DNA of 7,422 nt, taken from Acetatifactor sp. Lineage in GTDB: Bacteria; Bacillota; Clostridia; Lachnospirales; Lachnospiraceae. The stretch is from assembly GCA_024699575.1 (NCBI GenBank), contig JAILPF010000595.1, positions 1-7,422 on the forward strand, given 5' to 3'. Below the pieces are notes generated by a model. It did not search any database. It was not told the origin of the DNA and saw only the letters and a program-made list of their open reading frames with translations. The translations under genes and the position numbers were made by a program. This document shows positions 1 to 6,769 of this stretch, one piece after another. Position 1 is the first letter of the stretch. Every line of letters starts with the position of its first letter.

Positions 1-2029
1 GATGGGTAAATATCACCCTCACGGTGACAGTTCCATTTACGAGGCTCTGGTTGTTATGAGCCAGGATTTCAAAAAGGGATTACCCTTGATTGATGGTCAT
101 GGAAACTTCGGGAATATTGAAGGTGACGGGGCTGCTGCAATGCGTTACACGGAAGCAAGACTTCAGAAAATTACGCAGGAGGCATTCCTGGCAGACCTGG
201 ATAAAGATGTTGTAGATTTTGTTCCCAACTTTGATGAAACAGAAAAGGAGCCATCTGTACTTCCTGTCAAGATTTCAAATTTATTGGTCAATGGTTCGGA
301 AGGAATTGCTGTCGGAATGGCAACAAGCATTCCACCCCATAATCTGGCTGAGGTGGTGGACGCAACGAAAGCCTATATGCAGAATGAAGCCATCACAGTC
401 AAAGAACTGATGCGTTACATAAAGGGACCTGATTTTCCCACAGGCGGAGTAGTCATTAATAAAGATGAACTGTTGGGGATTTATGAAACCGGTGTCGGCA
501 AAATTAAACTTCGCGGAAAAGTTGAGTTCGAAAAGACCAAAGGCGGAAAAACAAACGTTATAATCACAGAAATTCCATATACCATGATCGGCGCAAACAT
601 TTCAAAATTTTTGATGGATGTAGCGGCCTTGTCAGAGACCAAAAAGACTCAGGATATCGTTGATATTTCTAATCAATCATCCAAAGAGGGAATTCGAATC
701 GTCATCGAATTAAGAAAAGATGCAGATCCTGAAAACTTTGTAAATCTCTTGTACAAGAAAACTCGATTGGAAGATACCTTCGGAGTCAATATGCTCGCAA
801 TTTCTGACGGCAGACCCGAAACGATGAGTTTAAAACAGATAATAAAAGCGAATGTTGATTTCCAATTTGAAATTGCCACTCGCAAATATACGAATCTTCT
901 CGCCAAAGAATTAGAACGCAAAGAAATACAGGAAGGCTTAATCAAGGCCTGCAATGTAATTGACCTGATCATTGAAATTTTACGAGGATCAAGAGATCGT
1001 TCCATGGCGAAAGCCTGTCTTGTGGAAGGAAAAATCGACGGAATCAAGTTCAAGTCAAAGGAATCAAAAATTATGGCTGCCCAGTTATGCTTTACAGAGA
1101 AGCAGGCAAATGCCATTCTGGAAATGCGTCTGTATAAATTAATCGGTTTAGAGCTTGAAGCACTGATTAATGAACACGAAGATACAATGGCTAATATTTA
1201 TCGTTATGAGGATATCTTAGACCGTAGAGATTCCATGGCTCAGGTCATCATGAACGAGCTGGATGAATTTAAAAAAGAGTATGGTCGTAAGCGGAGAACA
1301 GTCATCGAGAATGGACAGGAAGCAGTCTACAAAGAAAAAGAAATGGAAGAAATGGACATTGTATTCCTGATGGACCGTTTCGGCTATGCCAAAACCATTG
1401 ATTTGCCGACATACGAACGAAATAAAGAAGCTGCTGAAGCAGAAAACAAATACTGTTTTGTTTGTAAAAACACCGGAAAAATATGCATATTTACTGACAT
1501 GGGTCAATTGCACACCATCAAAATGACAGATATTCCTTTCGGGAAATTCCGCGATAAAGGTATTCCGATTGACAATATCAGTAATTATAGTTCCGAAAAA
1601 GAAGAAATTATTTTTGTAACAAGTCAGACTCAGTTAAATCTCTATCAGGTTGTGTTCGTCACGGCACAGTCCATGTTAAAAATCGTTGATGGCGGAGAAT
1701 TTGACGTGTCAAAGAGAACGGTTGCCGCGACAAAACTTGGAGATAACGATAAAGTTGTCAGTGTAATGACGATTTATGAGCAGAAAAATATTGTTCTTCA
1801 AACAAAAGATGGTTATTTCCTTAAATTTTCCATCGAGGAAATACCGGAGAAAAAGAAAGGTGCCATTGGCGTCAGGGGAATGAAATTAAATGAGAAAGAT
1901 CAAGTTGAGCAAGTATACTATATCAAGAATGCGGAAGAGACTACTATTGAGTTCGGCGGCAAAAACCTGGTGTTAAATCACCTGAAAGCCGGAAGACGTG
2001 ACAGTAAAGGAACAAAAGTCCGCGTATAA
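1..2029 (+). CDS. parC: Type IIA DNA topoisomerase subunit A (ParC/GyrA family), 5'-truncated
   Basis: This is the breakage-reunion subunit of a type IIA topoisomerase, which with its ATPase partner passes one DNA duplex through another. The frame is open from the left edge. The first ATG (base 2) is the internal Met of the conserved MGKYHPHGD motif, so roughly 70-80 N-terminal residues are missing. Numbering from that Met, the catalytic tyrosine is Tyr49 in AAAMRYTEAR. The quinolone-pocket positions are Ser10 and Glu14, the usual unsubstituted serine/acidic pair. IPPHN follows at 110-114, then the coiled-coil arm (about 290-430) and a C-terminal beta-pinwheel (about 450-675). Where a GyrA would carry its QRRGGRG box (around 470-485) this protein reads YERNKEAAEAENK, so no GyrA box is seen. 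That favours topoisomerase IV (ParC) or the second clostridial GyrA-like paralogue over true gyrase. The partner gene is expected upstream, outside the window. The family is certain; the parC symbol is less so. Confidence 0.9.
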   Translation, partial: MGKYHPHGDSSIYEALVVMSQDFKKGLPLIDGHGNFGNIEGDGAAAMRYTEARLQKITQEAFLADLDKDVVDFVPNFDETEKEPSVLPVKISNLLVNGSEGIAVGMATSIPPHNLAEVVDATKAYMQNEAITVKELMRYIKGPDFPTGGVVINKDELLGIYETGVGKIKLRGKVEFEKTKGGKTNVIITEIPYTMIGANISKFLMDVAALSETKKTQDIVDISNQSSKEGIRIVIELRKDADPENFVNLLYKKTRLEDTFGVNMLAISDGRPETMSLKQIIKANVDFQFEIATRKYTNLLAKELERKEIQEGLIKACNVIDLIIEILRGSRDRSMAKACLVEGKIDGIKFKSKESKIMAAQLCFTEKQANAILEMRLYKLIGLELEALINEHEDTMANIYRYEDILDRRDSMAQVIMNELDEFKKEYGRKRRTVIENGQEAVYKEKEMEEMDIVFLMDRFGYAKTIDLPTYERNKEAAEAENKYCFVCKNTGKICIFTDMGQLHTIKMTDIPFGKFRDKGIPIDNISNYSSEKEEIIFVTSQTQLNLYQVVFVTAQSMLKIVDGGEFDVSKRTVAATKLGDNDKVVSVMTIYEQKNIVLQTKDGYFLKFSIEEIPEKKKGAIGVRGMKLNEKDQVEQVYYIKNAEETTIEFGGKNLVLNHLKAGRRDSKGTKVRV

Positions 2030-2046
2030 GAAGTGAGGAATTATTC

Positions 2047-2601
2047 ATGAGAGTCATTGCCGGAATAGCAAGAAGTTTACCATTAAAAGCACCGGAGGGA
2101 AACGATACACGTCCAACTGTAGATCGCATCAAAGAAACATTATTTAATGTTATGCAAAATGATGTTCCGGGAGCTGTTTTTGTCGACTTATTCAGTGGAA
2201 GCGGAGCTATCGGTATCGAGGCATTGAGCCGGGGTGCCAAAAAAGCATATTTTGTTGAAAATGCTGCAAAACCATTAGCTTGCATAGAGCAAAATCTTGC
2301 TTTCACAAAGTTAGCCAATAAAGCAATTGTTTTAAAGCAGGATGTGTCATCAGCAATCTACAATATCTACGAGAAAGAGGTGGATATCATTTTTATGGAT
2401 CCTCCTTACGATCAGGAATTGGAGAAAAAAACTCTTTCTCTACTCGCCGGTATGAAATATGTGACTGCTGATACATTGCTTGTTGTGGAAGCATCCTTAA
2501 AGACAGATTTTTCCTATTTGGAAGGTCTTGGTTTTAACATCGTTAAAGTCAAAAAATACAAAACAAATCAACATATTTTTATTCGAAGAATCGAGGAATG
2601 A
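2047..2601 (+). CDS. rsmD: 16S rRNA (guanine(966)-N(2))-methyltransferase RsmD
   Basis: RsmD is a SAM-dependent methyltransferase that modifies G966 of 16S rRNA (E. coli numbering) in the small subunit. The 184-residue length is normal. It opens with [10 protein letters not shown] and has the family motif [14 protein letters not shown] at 21-34. SAM-binding motif I is [11 protein letters not shown] at 46-56, and the catalytic DPPY is at 118-121. The start is fixed by GAGGAA at 2035-2040, six bases before the ATG and 17 bases after the topoisomerase stop. The next gene, coaD, begins one base after this stop; the rsmD-coaD pair is ylbH-ylbI in Bacillus subtilis. The ribosome binding site for coaD lies in the last codons of rsmD, so the two are probably translationally coupled. 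The assignment is secure. Confidence 0.96.
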   Translation: MRVIAGIARSLPLKAPEGNDTRPTVDRIKETLFNVMQNDVPGAVFVDLFSGSGAIGIEALSRGAKKAYFVENAAKPLACIEQNLAFTKLANKAIVLKQDVSSAIYNIYEKEVDIIFMDPPYDQELEKKTLSLLAGMKYVTADTLLVVEASLKTDFSYLEGLGFNIVKVKKYKTNQHIFIRRIEE

Positions 2602-2602
2602 T

Positions 2603-3091
2603 ATGAAAAGAGCAGTCTACCCGGGAAGTTTTGATCCGGTTACATTTGGACATTTGGATGTAATCAAACGCGCATCGGAAATATTTGATGTTTTAATTGT
2701 CAGTGTATTAAATAATAGAGAAAAGACACCGTTGTTTTCTGTGGAAGAACGTGTTAAGATACTAAAAGAGGCAACAAAGGATTTGCCCAATGTGCAAATA
2801 GACAGTTTCAGTGGTTTACTGATTAATTATGCCAAAGAAAATGATTTGCATATTGCCGTAAGAGGCCTTCGAGCAATTACTGATTTCGAATATGAATTAC
2901 AGATTGCACAGACAAACAAACTTTTGTCCGGCGGGAAATTAGATACCATATTCCTGACAACAAGTTTGGAATATTCCTATTTGAGTTCCTCAAGTGTCAA
3001 GGAAATTGCAAGTTTTGGCGGGGATATCAGCAAGTGTGTTCCGGAATTCCTGATTCCTCAGATATATGAAAAATTCAATGCCAAAGGGTAA
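2603..3091 (+). CDS. coaD: Phosphopantetheine adenylyltransferase (CoaD)
   Basis: CoaD catalyses the fourth step of coenzyme A synthesis: ATP plus 4'-phosphopantetheine gives dephospho-CoA and pyrophosphate, in the cytosol. The 162-residue product has the full nucleotidyltransferase signature: [12 protein letters not shown] at 6-17 with the TxGH nucleotide motif at 14-17, the RGLR substrate-site motif at 87-90, and SSSSVKE at 128-134, matching the family's ISSTxVR-type loop. The open frame extends 75 bases upstream, into rsmD. The ATG at 2603 is chosen because the conserved N-terminus [12 protein letters not shown] starts there and GAGGA at 2593-2597 lies five bases before it. It follows rsmD after a single base, and the coiled-coil gene follows after 14 bases. 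No terminator is seen in that gap. Confidence 0.97.
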   Translation: MKRAVYPGSFDPVTFGHLDVIKRASEIFDVLIVSVLNNREKTPLFSVEERVKILKEATKDLPNVQIDSFSGLLINYAKENDLHIAVRGLRAITDFEYELQIAQTNKLLSGGKLDTIFLTTSLEYSYLSSSSVKEIASFGGDISKCVPEFLIPQIYEKFNAKG

Positions 3092-3105
3092 ATAAGGAGA
3101 ACAAT

Positions 3106-3711
3106 ATGAGCAGTAGAATAGAGCAGTTGATAGATGAAATAGAAGAGTATATCGAAAACTGTAAACCTAAGTTCATGTCCAATTCGGAAATCATTGTCAA
3201 CAAAGATGAAATCGACGAGTTGATTCGTGATCTTAGAATGAAAACTCCTGATGAAATCAAACGCTATCAGAAAATCATAAGCAACAAAGAAGCGATTTTA
3301 AATGATGCGCGTGCCAAAGCAGAAGCATTGATTGCAGAAGCAACCATTCATACGAATGAATTGATTAATGAACATGAAATTATGCAACAGGCATATGCAC
3401 AGGCTAATGAGGTTGTCACCATGGCCAGCAGACAGGCTCAGGAAATACTTGACAATGCCACAATGGAAGCCAATAGTGTTCGGGCTGCAGCTATGCAGTA
3501 TATGGATGATATGCTTGCAAACCTCGGTGATATTATTAATTCATCATCGCAGGCTGCAAATGCAAACTTTGAAAGTCTGATTGCTTCCTTGAATCATTAC
3601 GGAGAGATCATTCGCGCCAATCGAAATGAACTTCATCCGGCGGAAGATGATTTGGAAAGCAGTGAAGAATCTGAAAATCCGGAAAACATAGACGGAATTG
3701 ACATCATATAG
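3106..3711 (+). CDS. Coiled-coil protein of unknown function, co-operonic with coaD
   Basis: A predicted soluble, mostly helical protein of 201 residues with no signal peptide or membrane segment. From about residue 50 to 170 it is an Ala/Glu/Gln-rich helix with coiled-coil periodicity, for example DARAKAEALIAEA at 67-79 and ASRQAQEILDNA at 107-118. The region before it (1-60) contains MKTPDEIKRYQKII at 45-58. The tail from about 178 is very acidic and probably disordered. I recall similar proteins beside coaD in Lachnospiraceae, often labelled ATPase or V-type ATPase subunit H. No Walker A or other nucleotide-binding motif is visible, so those labels probably reflect generic coiled-coil similarity. 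A DivIVA-like or F0 subunit b-like scaffold fits the look, but no function can be assigned. AAGGAG at 3094-3099, six bases before the ATG, supports the start. It is the last gene before the terminator. Confidence 0.85.
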   Translation: MSSRIEQLIDEIEEYIENCKPKFMSNSEIIVNKDEIDELIRDLRMKTPDEIKRYQKIISNKEAILNDARAKAEALIAEATIHTNELINEHEIMQQAYAQANEVVTMASRQAQEILDNATMEANSVRAAAMQYMDDMLANLGDIINSSSQAANANFESLIASLNHYGEIIRANRNELHPAEDDLESSEESENPENIDGIDII

Positions 3712-3726
3712 TTAAGAATATACAAC
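3698..3726 (+). promoter_or_regulatory. Candidate sigma-A promoter for the amidase gene
   Basis: A perfect TTGACA lies at 3698-3703, over the last codons of the coiled-coil gene. Seventeen bases later is TACAAC (3721-3726), a poor -10 box; TATACA (3719-3724) is an alternative at 15 bases. Transcription would start around 3731-3734, inside the left arm of the terminator hairpin. Only the -35 box is strong, so this is a tentative call. Confidence 0.35.
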
Positions 3727-3752
3727 CGGTTTTCTACGGAAAGCTGGTTTTT
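3724..3752 (+). terminator. Intrinsic terminator after the topoisomerase-rsmD-coaD-coiled-coil operon
   Basis: An 11-bp stem pairs 3724-3734 (AACCGGTTTTC) with 3739-3749 (GAAAGCTGGTT), including two G-U wobbles. The loop is TACG, giving the extra-stable C(UACG)G UNCG-type tetraloop. The T-tract TTTTT at 3748-3752 is followed by ATTCTTT. It begins 13 bases after the coiled-coil stop codon and fits a Rho-independent terminator well. Confidence 0.88.
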
Positions 3753-3778
3753 ATTCTTTATAGACATAAAGGGGCCTT

Positions 3779-5143
3779 ATGAAAAAACTTATTTATATCA
3801 TTGCATTCTGTCTTCTTTTTTTAAACGGCACTCATGTATCCGCAGCTTCAAGAATACAGCCCACCCCAGATGAACCAATTGTAATTGTAATCGATCCGGG
3901 ACACGGTGGTGAGAATGAAGGAACCATCGAAAATGGATTTTTGGAAAAATCCATGACCATGATTACTGCACAGGCTATGTATGAGGAGTTAAATTTATAT
4001 GATAATATTGAAGTGTATTTGACCAGAACAGAAGACTGCGATATGACATTAAAAGAACGTGCAGAATTTGCCGCATCCGTTCATGCGGATTTCCTTTTCA
4101 GTATTCATTACAACGCCTCTGTTAAGCATGATTTGTTTGGCTCGGAAGTATGGATTTCTTCTGCCAATCCTTTTAATGCATATGGTTATCAATTTGGTTG
4201 CACTCAGATGGAAACAATGCAGGAAATGGGATTATTTTTAAGAGGTGTAAAAACCAAGAAAAATGATCGCGGAACAGATTATTACGGAATCATCCGGGAA
4301 GCAACACAGCTTAATGTTCCCGCAGTTATCATTGAGCATTGTCATGTGGATGAGGAGCGCGACTATCCGTTTTGCGATTCAGAGGAGGAGCTTGTCGCAT
4401 TTGGTAAAGCCGACGCTATCTCTGTTGCCAAATACTTTGGGCTAAAGAGTGAGCTTTTAAATATTGACTATACCTCATATAGTGCGGAAAAACTTAAAAG
4501 TGCCGATGCGAATCATACTGTTTCATCCACAGAGTGGGACGATACTCCACCGGAAATCTGCAAGATTGAAACACTGAATGGTCCTGATGAAAAGGGAATG
4601 ATCACTCTTCAAATAAGTGCAGCCGACTATGACAGTCCATTAATATACTATGATTACAGCTATGATAACGGTGAAACTTATTCTCCCTTGCAGATTTGGC
4701 CTGGCAGTAATGTGTTAAAAGGGACTTATACAGATACCTTTCAATTCACATTGCAGGTCCCATATGATACAATTCCTTATCTTACAGTAAGAGCATACAA
4801 TCAGTTTGATACCTTTACAGTTAGTAACCAGCTTGTACTTCCGCTCACAAAATCGCCGGAATCAATCGCAGAAGAGAATAAAAAGCCTGAAGAATTATCA
4901 GAAGAGGACGCGGAGTCTGCAAAACAAAAGACAAAACATTTTTTTCATATTCCGTCTCAATTAAACAATGCAGTAAAGGACGTTGATCTGATTGATTTTT
5001 TATTAATCAGCATGATAATTGTTGTGCTCTTATTTATATCATTGCTGATTGCAAAATGTATTACCGCAAGTAGACTAAGGAAAAGAAGAAGACGTCAAGC
5101 TAAGAAGACTTTGGGAAATACTACTCGCCAAACACATAGATAA
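3779..5143 (+). CDS. N-acetylmuramoyl-L-alanine amidase (Amidase_3), membrane-anchored
   Basis: Predicted zinc amidase that cleaves the bond between MurNAc and L-Ala in peptidoglycan, acting outside the membrane. Residues 1-22 form a Sec signal peptide (MKK, hydrophobic core, likely cut after VSA). The Amidase_3 domain spans about 34-222. Expected zinc ligands are His42 (DPGHGGE), Glu56 (FLEKS) and His110 (SIHYNAS); the catalytic Glu is probably Glu186 in PAVIIEHCH. Residues about 255-357 look like a beta-rich, Ig-like domain (YDNGETYS at 295-302). An acidic Lys/Glu linker (358-386) leads to a hydrophobic segment at about 404-425 and the basic stretch RLRKRRRRQAKK at 432-443. I infer an extracellular enzyme tethered by a C-terminal helix with its tail in the cytoplasm. 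Start: ATG with AAAGGGG at 3768-3774, four bases upstream. The 3' end overlaps the convergent ylbJ-like gene by 49 bases. The biological role (growth, separation or sporulation) cannot be told from the sequence. Confidence 0.9.
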   Translation: MKKLIYIIAFCLLFLNGTHVSAASRIQPTPDEPIVIVIDPGHGGENEGTIENGFLEKSMTMITAQAMYEELNLYDNIEVYLTRTEDCDMTLKERAEFAASVHADFLFSIHYNASVKHDLFGSEVWISSANPFNAYGYQFGCTQMETMQEMGLFLRGVKTKKNDRGTDYYGIIREATQLNVPAVIIEHCHVDEERDYPFCDSEEELVAFGKADAISVAKYFGLKSELLNIDYTSYSAEKLKSADANHTVSSTEWDDTPPEICKIETLNGPDEKGMITLQISAADYDSPLIYYDYSYDNGETYSPLQIWPGSNVLKGTYTDTFQFTLQVPYDTIPYLTVRAYNQFDTFTVSNQLVLPLTKSPESIAEENKKPEELSEEDAESAKQKTKHFFHIPSQLNNAVKDVDLIDFLLISMIIVVLLFISLLIAKCITASRLRKRRRRQAKKTLGNTTRQTHR

Positions 5144-6009
5144 CCAATCATTATTGATGTAATCACTAATTTATGAATCAAATATGTTTTGATGGACAAT
5201 CGTGTTTCTCGTAGGCAGCTATTGGTTTGAGCAAGACATGACAGACCACCAAAGGACAGTGCGCAAAGCGAGAAAAACGGAGTTTTGTTTCCTGAAATTT
5301 TCAATCCTCCTGAAATTTCCATTATCTGAGCAATCAGTCCGTTGGAATATCCACAAATCAAATGCGGCAATATATTTATCAGATTAAATAAAATCATATA
5401 GCCTCCAAGCATTAATATGCTTTGAAGAGAGGAATTGATAGTAATATCAAGTTGTTCAAGGATATTATCCGAGAAATGTATCTTGGTTGTTTTTTCATGG
5501 ATTTTGCACGTCATCTTTCGAAATAAAGTATAACGTAGAACAAATCCGTATACCAAAGGAATACCGTACATTCCCAGCAAGTATGGAATTTTCATTTGTC
5601 TTTCCAGAGTTGGAAGTGCATAGCTGATATAGTAAACAGGTCCGATATTGTTGCAGAATGAAAGTAGATAATTTGCTTCCTGTTCTGATATTTCCTGATT
5701 TTCCAATAATTCGACCGCAGTTTTGGCACCCATTGGAAATCCGCATAAAAACCCCATAAACATGCCATAGCATACTGCGTGCGACACATGATATATGGGA
5801 TTAATGAGAGGATAAATAATCTTTGTAAATGATTTAATCAGATGCATGCGCACCATTACACCGGATAATATCATGAACGGCAGAAGAGCAGGAATCATTT
5901 TTTCAAACCAAAGGGACAGACCAAGCGATGCATATGCCATGCTCAATCTGGATTGAGATAATATACATGCAATTAACAAACCGAAGAACACAGAATAAAA
6001 ATATTTCAT
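5095..6009 (-). CDS. ylbJ: YlbJ-like sporulation integral membrane protein (nucleoside-recognition/Gate family)
   Basis: A polytopic membrane protein of 304 residues with about six to eight hydrophobic segments (near 3-19, 38-53, 78-92, 146-165, 196-218, 245-262 and 278-298). Recognisable family motifs are GFLCGFPMGAK at 86-96, SFCNNIGPVYY at 117-127, EISGGL at 231-236 and FGGLSCLAQ at 253-261. They match the YlbJ/SpoIIM-associated nucleoside-recognition (Gate) domain, whose Bacillus subtilis member is needed for normal spore formation; the transported substrate is unknown. It is shorter than the B. subtilis protein (about 400 residues). GTG at 6012 and ATG at 6009 are adjacent in-frame starts; the ATG is given here and the GTG would add one residue. 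In Bacillus ylbJ follows rsmD-coaD directly; here it lies two genes away on the other strand, which supports the assignment. No terminator is visible after it. Confidence 0.82.
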   Translation of the reverse strand: MKYFYSVFFGLLIACILSQSRLSMAYASLGLSLWFEKMIPALLPFMILSGVMVRMHLIKSFTKIIYPLINPIYHVSHAVCYGMFMGFLCGFPMGAKTAVELLENQEISEQEANYLLSFCNNIGPVYYISYALPTLERQMKIPYLLGMYGIPLVYGFVLRYTLFRKMTCKIHEKTTKIHFSDNILEQLDITINSSLQSILMLGGYMILFNLINILPHLICGYSNGLIAQIMEISGGLKISGNKTPFFSLCALSFGGLSCLAQTNSCLRETRLSIKTYLIHKLVITSIMIGYLCVWRVVFPKVFLA

Positions 6010-6017
6010 CACTTGGC

Positions 6018-6024
6018 CACCTCC
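6018..6024 (-). promoter_or_regulatory. Ribosome binding site of ylbJ
   Basis: Read on the minus strand this is GGAGGTG, a full-length complement to the 16S rRNA 3' end. It lies five bases before the GTG at 6012 and eight before the ATG at 6009. Spacing therefore does not settle which start is used; either is workable. Confidence 0.75.
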
Positions 6025-6029
6025 ATAGA

Positions 6030-6035
6030 ATTATA
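6030..6035 (-). promoter_or_regulatory. Possible -10 box for ylbJ
   Basis: The minus strand reads a perfect TATAAT here, preceded by TGAA, in the 45-base divergent gap. No convincing TTGACA-like -35 is found 16-18 bases upstream (TCATGA region). The sigma-E alternative has AATATAAT as a -10-like box and GAATATC as a -35-like box, but they are only 10 bases apart. This is weak evidence. Confidence 0.25.
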
Positions 6036-6054
6036 TTCACAGGGAAAGATATTC

Positions 6055-6756
6055 ATGAGACTGGATAAATTTTTATGCGAACTAAATATAGGTTCCAGAA
6101 GTCAGGTAAAAAAAGAAATTAAGCTTGGGAACGTTTCCGTAAACGGAAAGCTTATAAAAGATGCTGACCATCAAATTAACGAGGCATCAGATTGTATCAC
6201 ATACCGCGGGCAAGAACTGTCATACAGCAAATTTAAATATTATATGTTAAACAAACCTCAGGGTGTTGTAAGTGCAACAAACGATCTTCGTGAGACAACT
6301 GTGATTGATCTGTTGCCGGAGTCTTTACGCAAGAACATATTTCCGGCCGGACGGTTGGATAAGGATACGGAAGGCTTTCTTTTATTGACCAATGACGGAG
6401 AGCTGTCCCATCGACTTTTAGCGCCCAAAAAGCATGTAGACAAGGTCTATCTGGTCGGAATTTCTCAGCCACTTCGTCAGGAAGAGCTTGCGCTGTTGAG
6501 TGAAGGTGTGGATATCGGGGAGCAAAAACCGACCGCACCTGCCAAGGTAGAAGTAATCAGTGAAAAACAAATTTTGCTGACTATACACGAAGGAAAATTT
6601 CATCAGGTAAAACGTATGTTGGCTGCCGTAGGCAACAAAGTTGTGACATTAAAGCGAGTCACATTTGCAGGTATTCCCTTGGACACATCCCTTCAGCCGG
6701 GAGAGTGGCGGGAATTAACAAAAGAAGAATTAGAACAGTTAAACGCAATCGATTAA
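6055..6756 (+). CDS. rsuA: 16S rRNA pseudouridine synthase, RsuA family
   Basis: RsuA-type enzymes convert U516 of 16S rRNA (E. coli numbering) to pseudouridine. The 233-residue product has an N-terminal S4 RNA-binding domain (about 1-50, opening MRLDKFLCELNIGSRSQ). YMLNKPQG follows at 63-70. GRLDKDTEG at 99-107 carries the catalytic Asp102. The C-terminal EGKFHQVKRMLAAVGN at 179-194 and PGEWRELT at 215-222 are typical of RsuA rather than RluB/E/F. The frame also opens at a TTG at 6013, but the ATG at 6055 is chosen because the conserved MRLDKF begins there and AGGGA at 6041-6045 lies nine bases upstream. It is divergent from ylbJ, and the YgiQ gene follows after 13 bases in the same direction. 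The exact rRNA target is inferred from the subfamily. Confidence 0.92.
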   Translation: MRLDKFLCELNIGSRSQVKKEIKLGNVSVNGKLIKDADHQINEASDCITYRGQELSYSKFKYYMLNKPQGVVSATNDLRETTVIDLLPESLRKNIFPAGRLDKDTEGFLLLTNDGELSHRLLAPKKHVDKVYLVGISQPLRQEELALLSEGVDIGEQKPTAPAKVEVISEKQILLTIHEGKFHQVKRMLAAVGNKVVTLKRVTFAGIPLDTSLQPGEWRELTKEELEQLNAID

Positions 6757-6769
6757 GTAGGGGTATTAT

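Noticed and set aside
673..1513. Long minus-strand open frames opposite the topoisomerase gene.
   Set aside because: They lie antisense to a clear coding frame, with no family resemblance and no ribosome binding site noted; shadows.
2528..2602. N-terminal extension of coaD into rsmD (25 residues).
   Set aside because: The family N-terminus begins at the ATG at 2603 with a well-spaced GAGGA; the extension is rsmD read in another frame.
4988..5010. Inverted repeat (8-bp arms with one wobble, T-rich 7-base loop) near the amidase 3' end.
   Set aside because: It lies in the codons for the membrane helix and has no T-tract after it on either strand, so it does not look like a terminator; A/T-rich hydrophobic codons explain it.
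5942..5957. Perfect 6-bp inverted repeat CTCAAT/ATTGAG with a 4-base loop.
   Set aside because: Inside the ylbJ coding region, short, and without a T-tract or placement suggesting an operator; likely chance.
6013..6054. N-terminal extension of the pseudouridine synthase from a TTG codon (14 extra residues).
   Set aside because: The conserved MRLDKF begins at the ATG at 6055, which has its own ribosome binding site, and the extension would cover the ylbJ leader.
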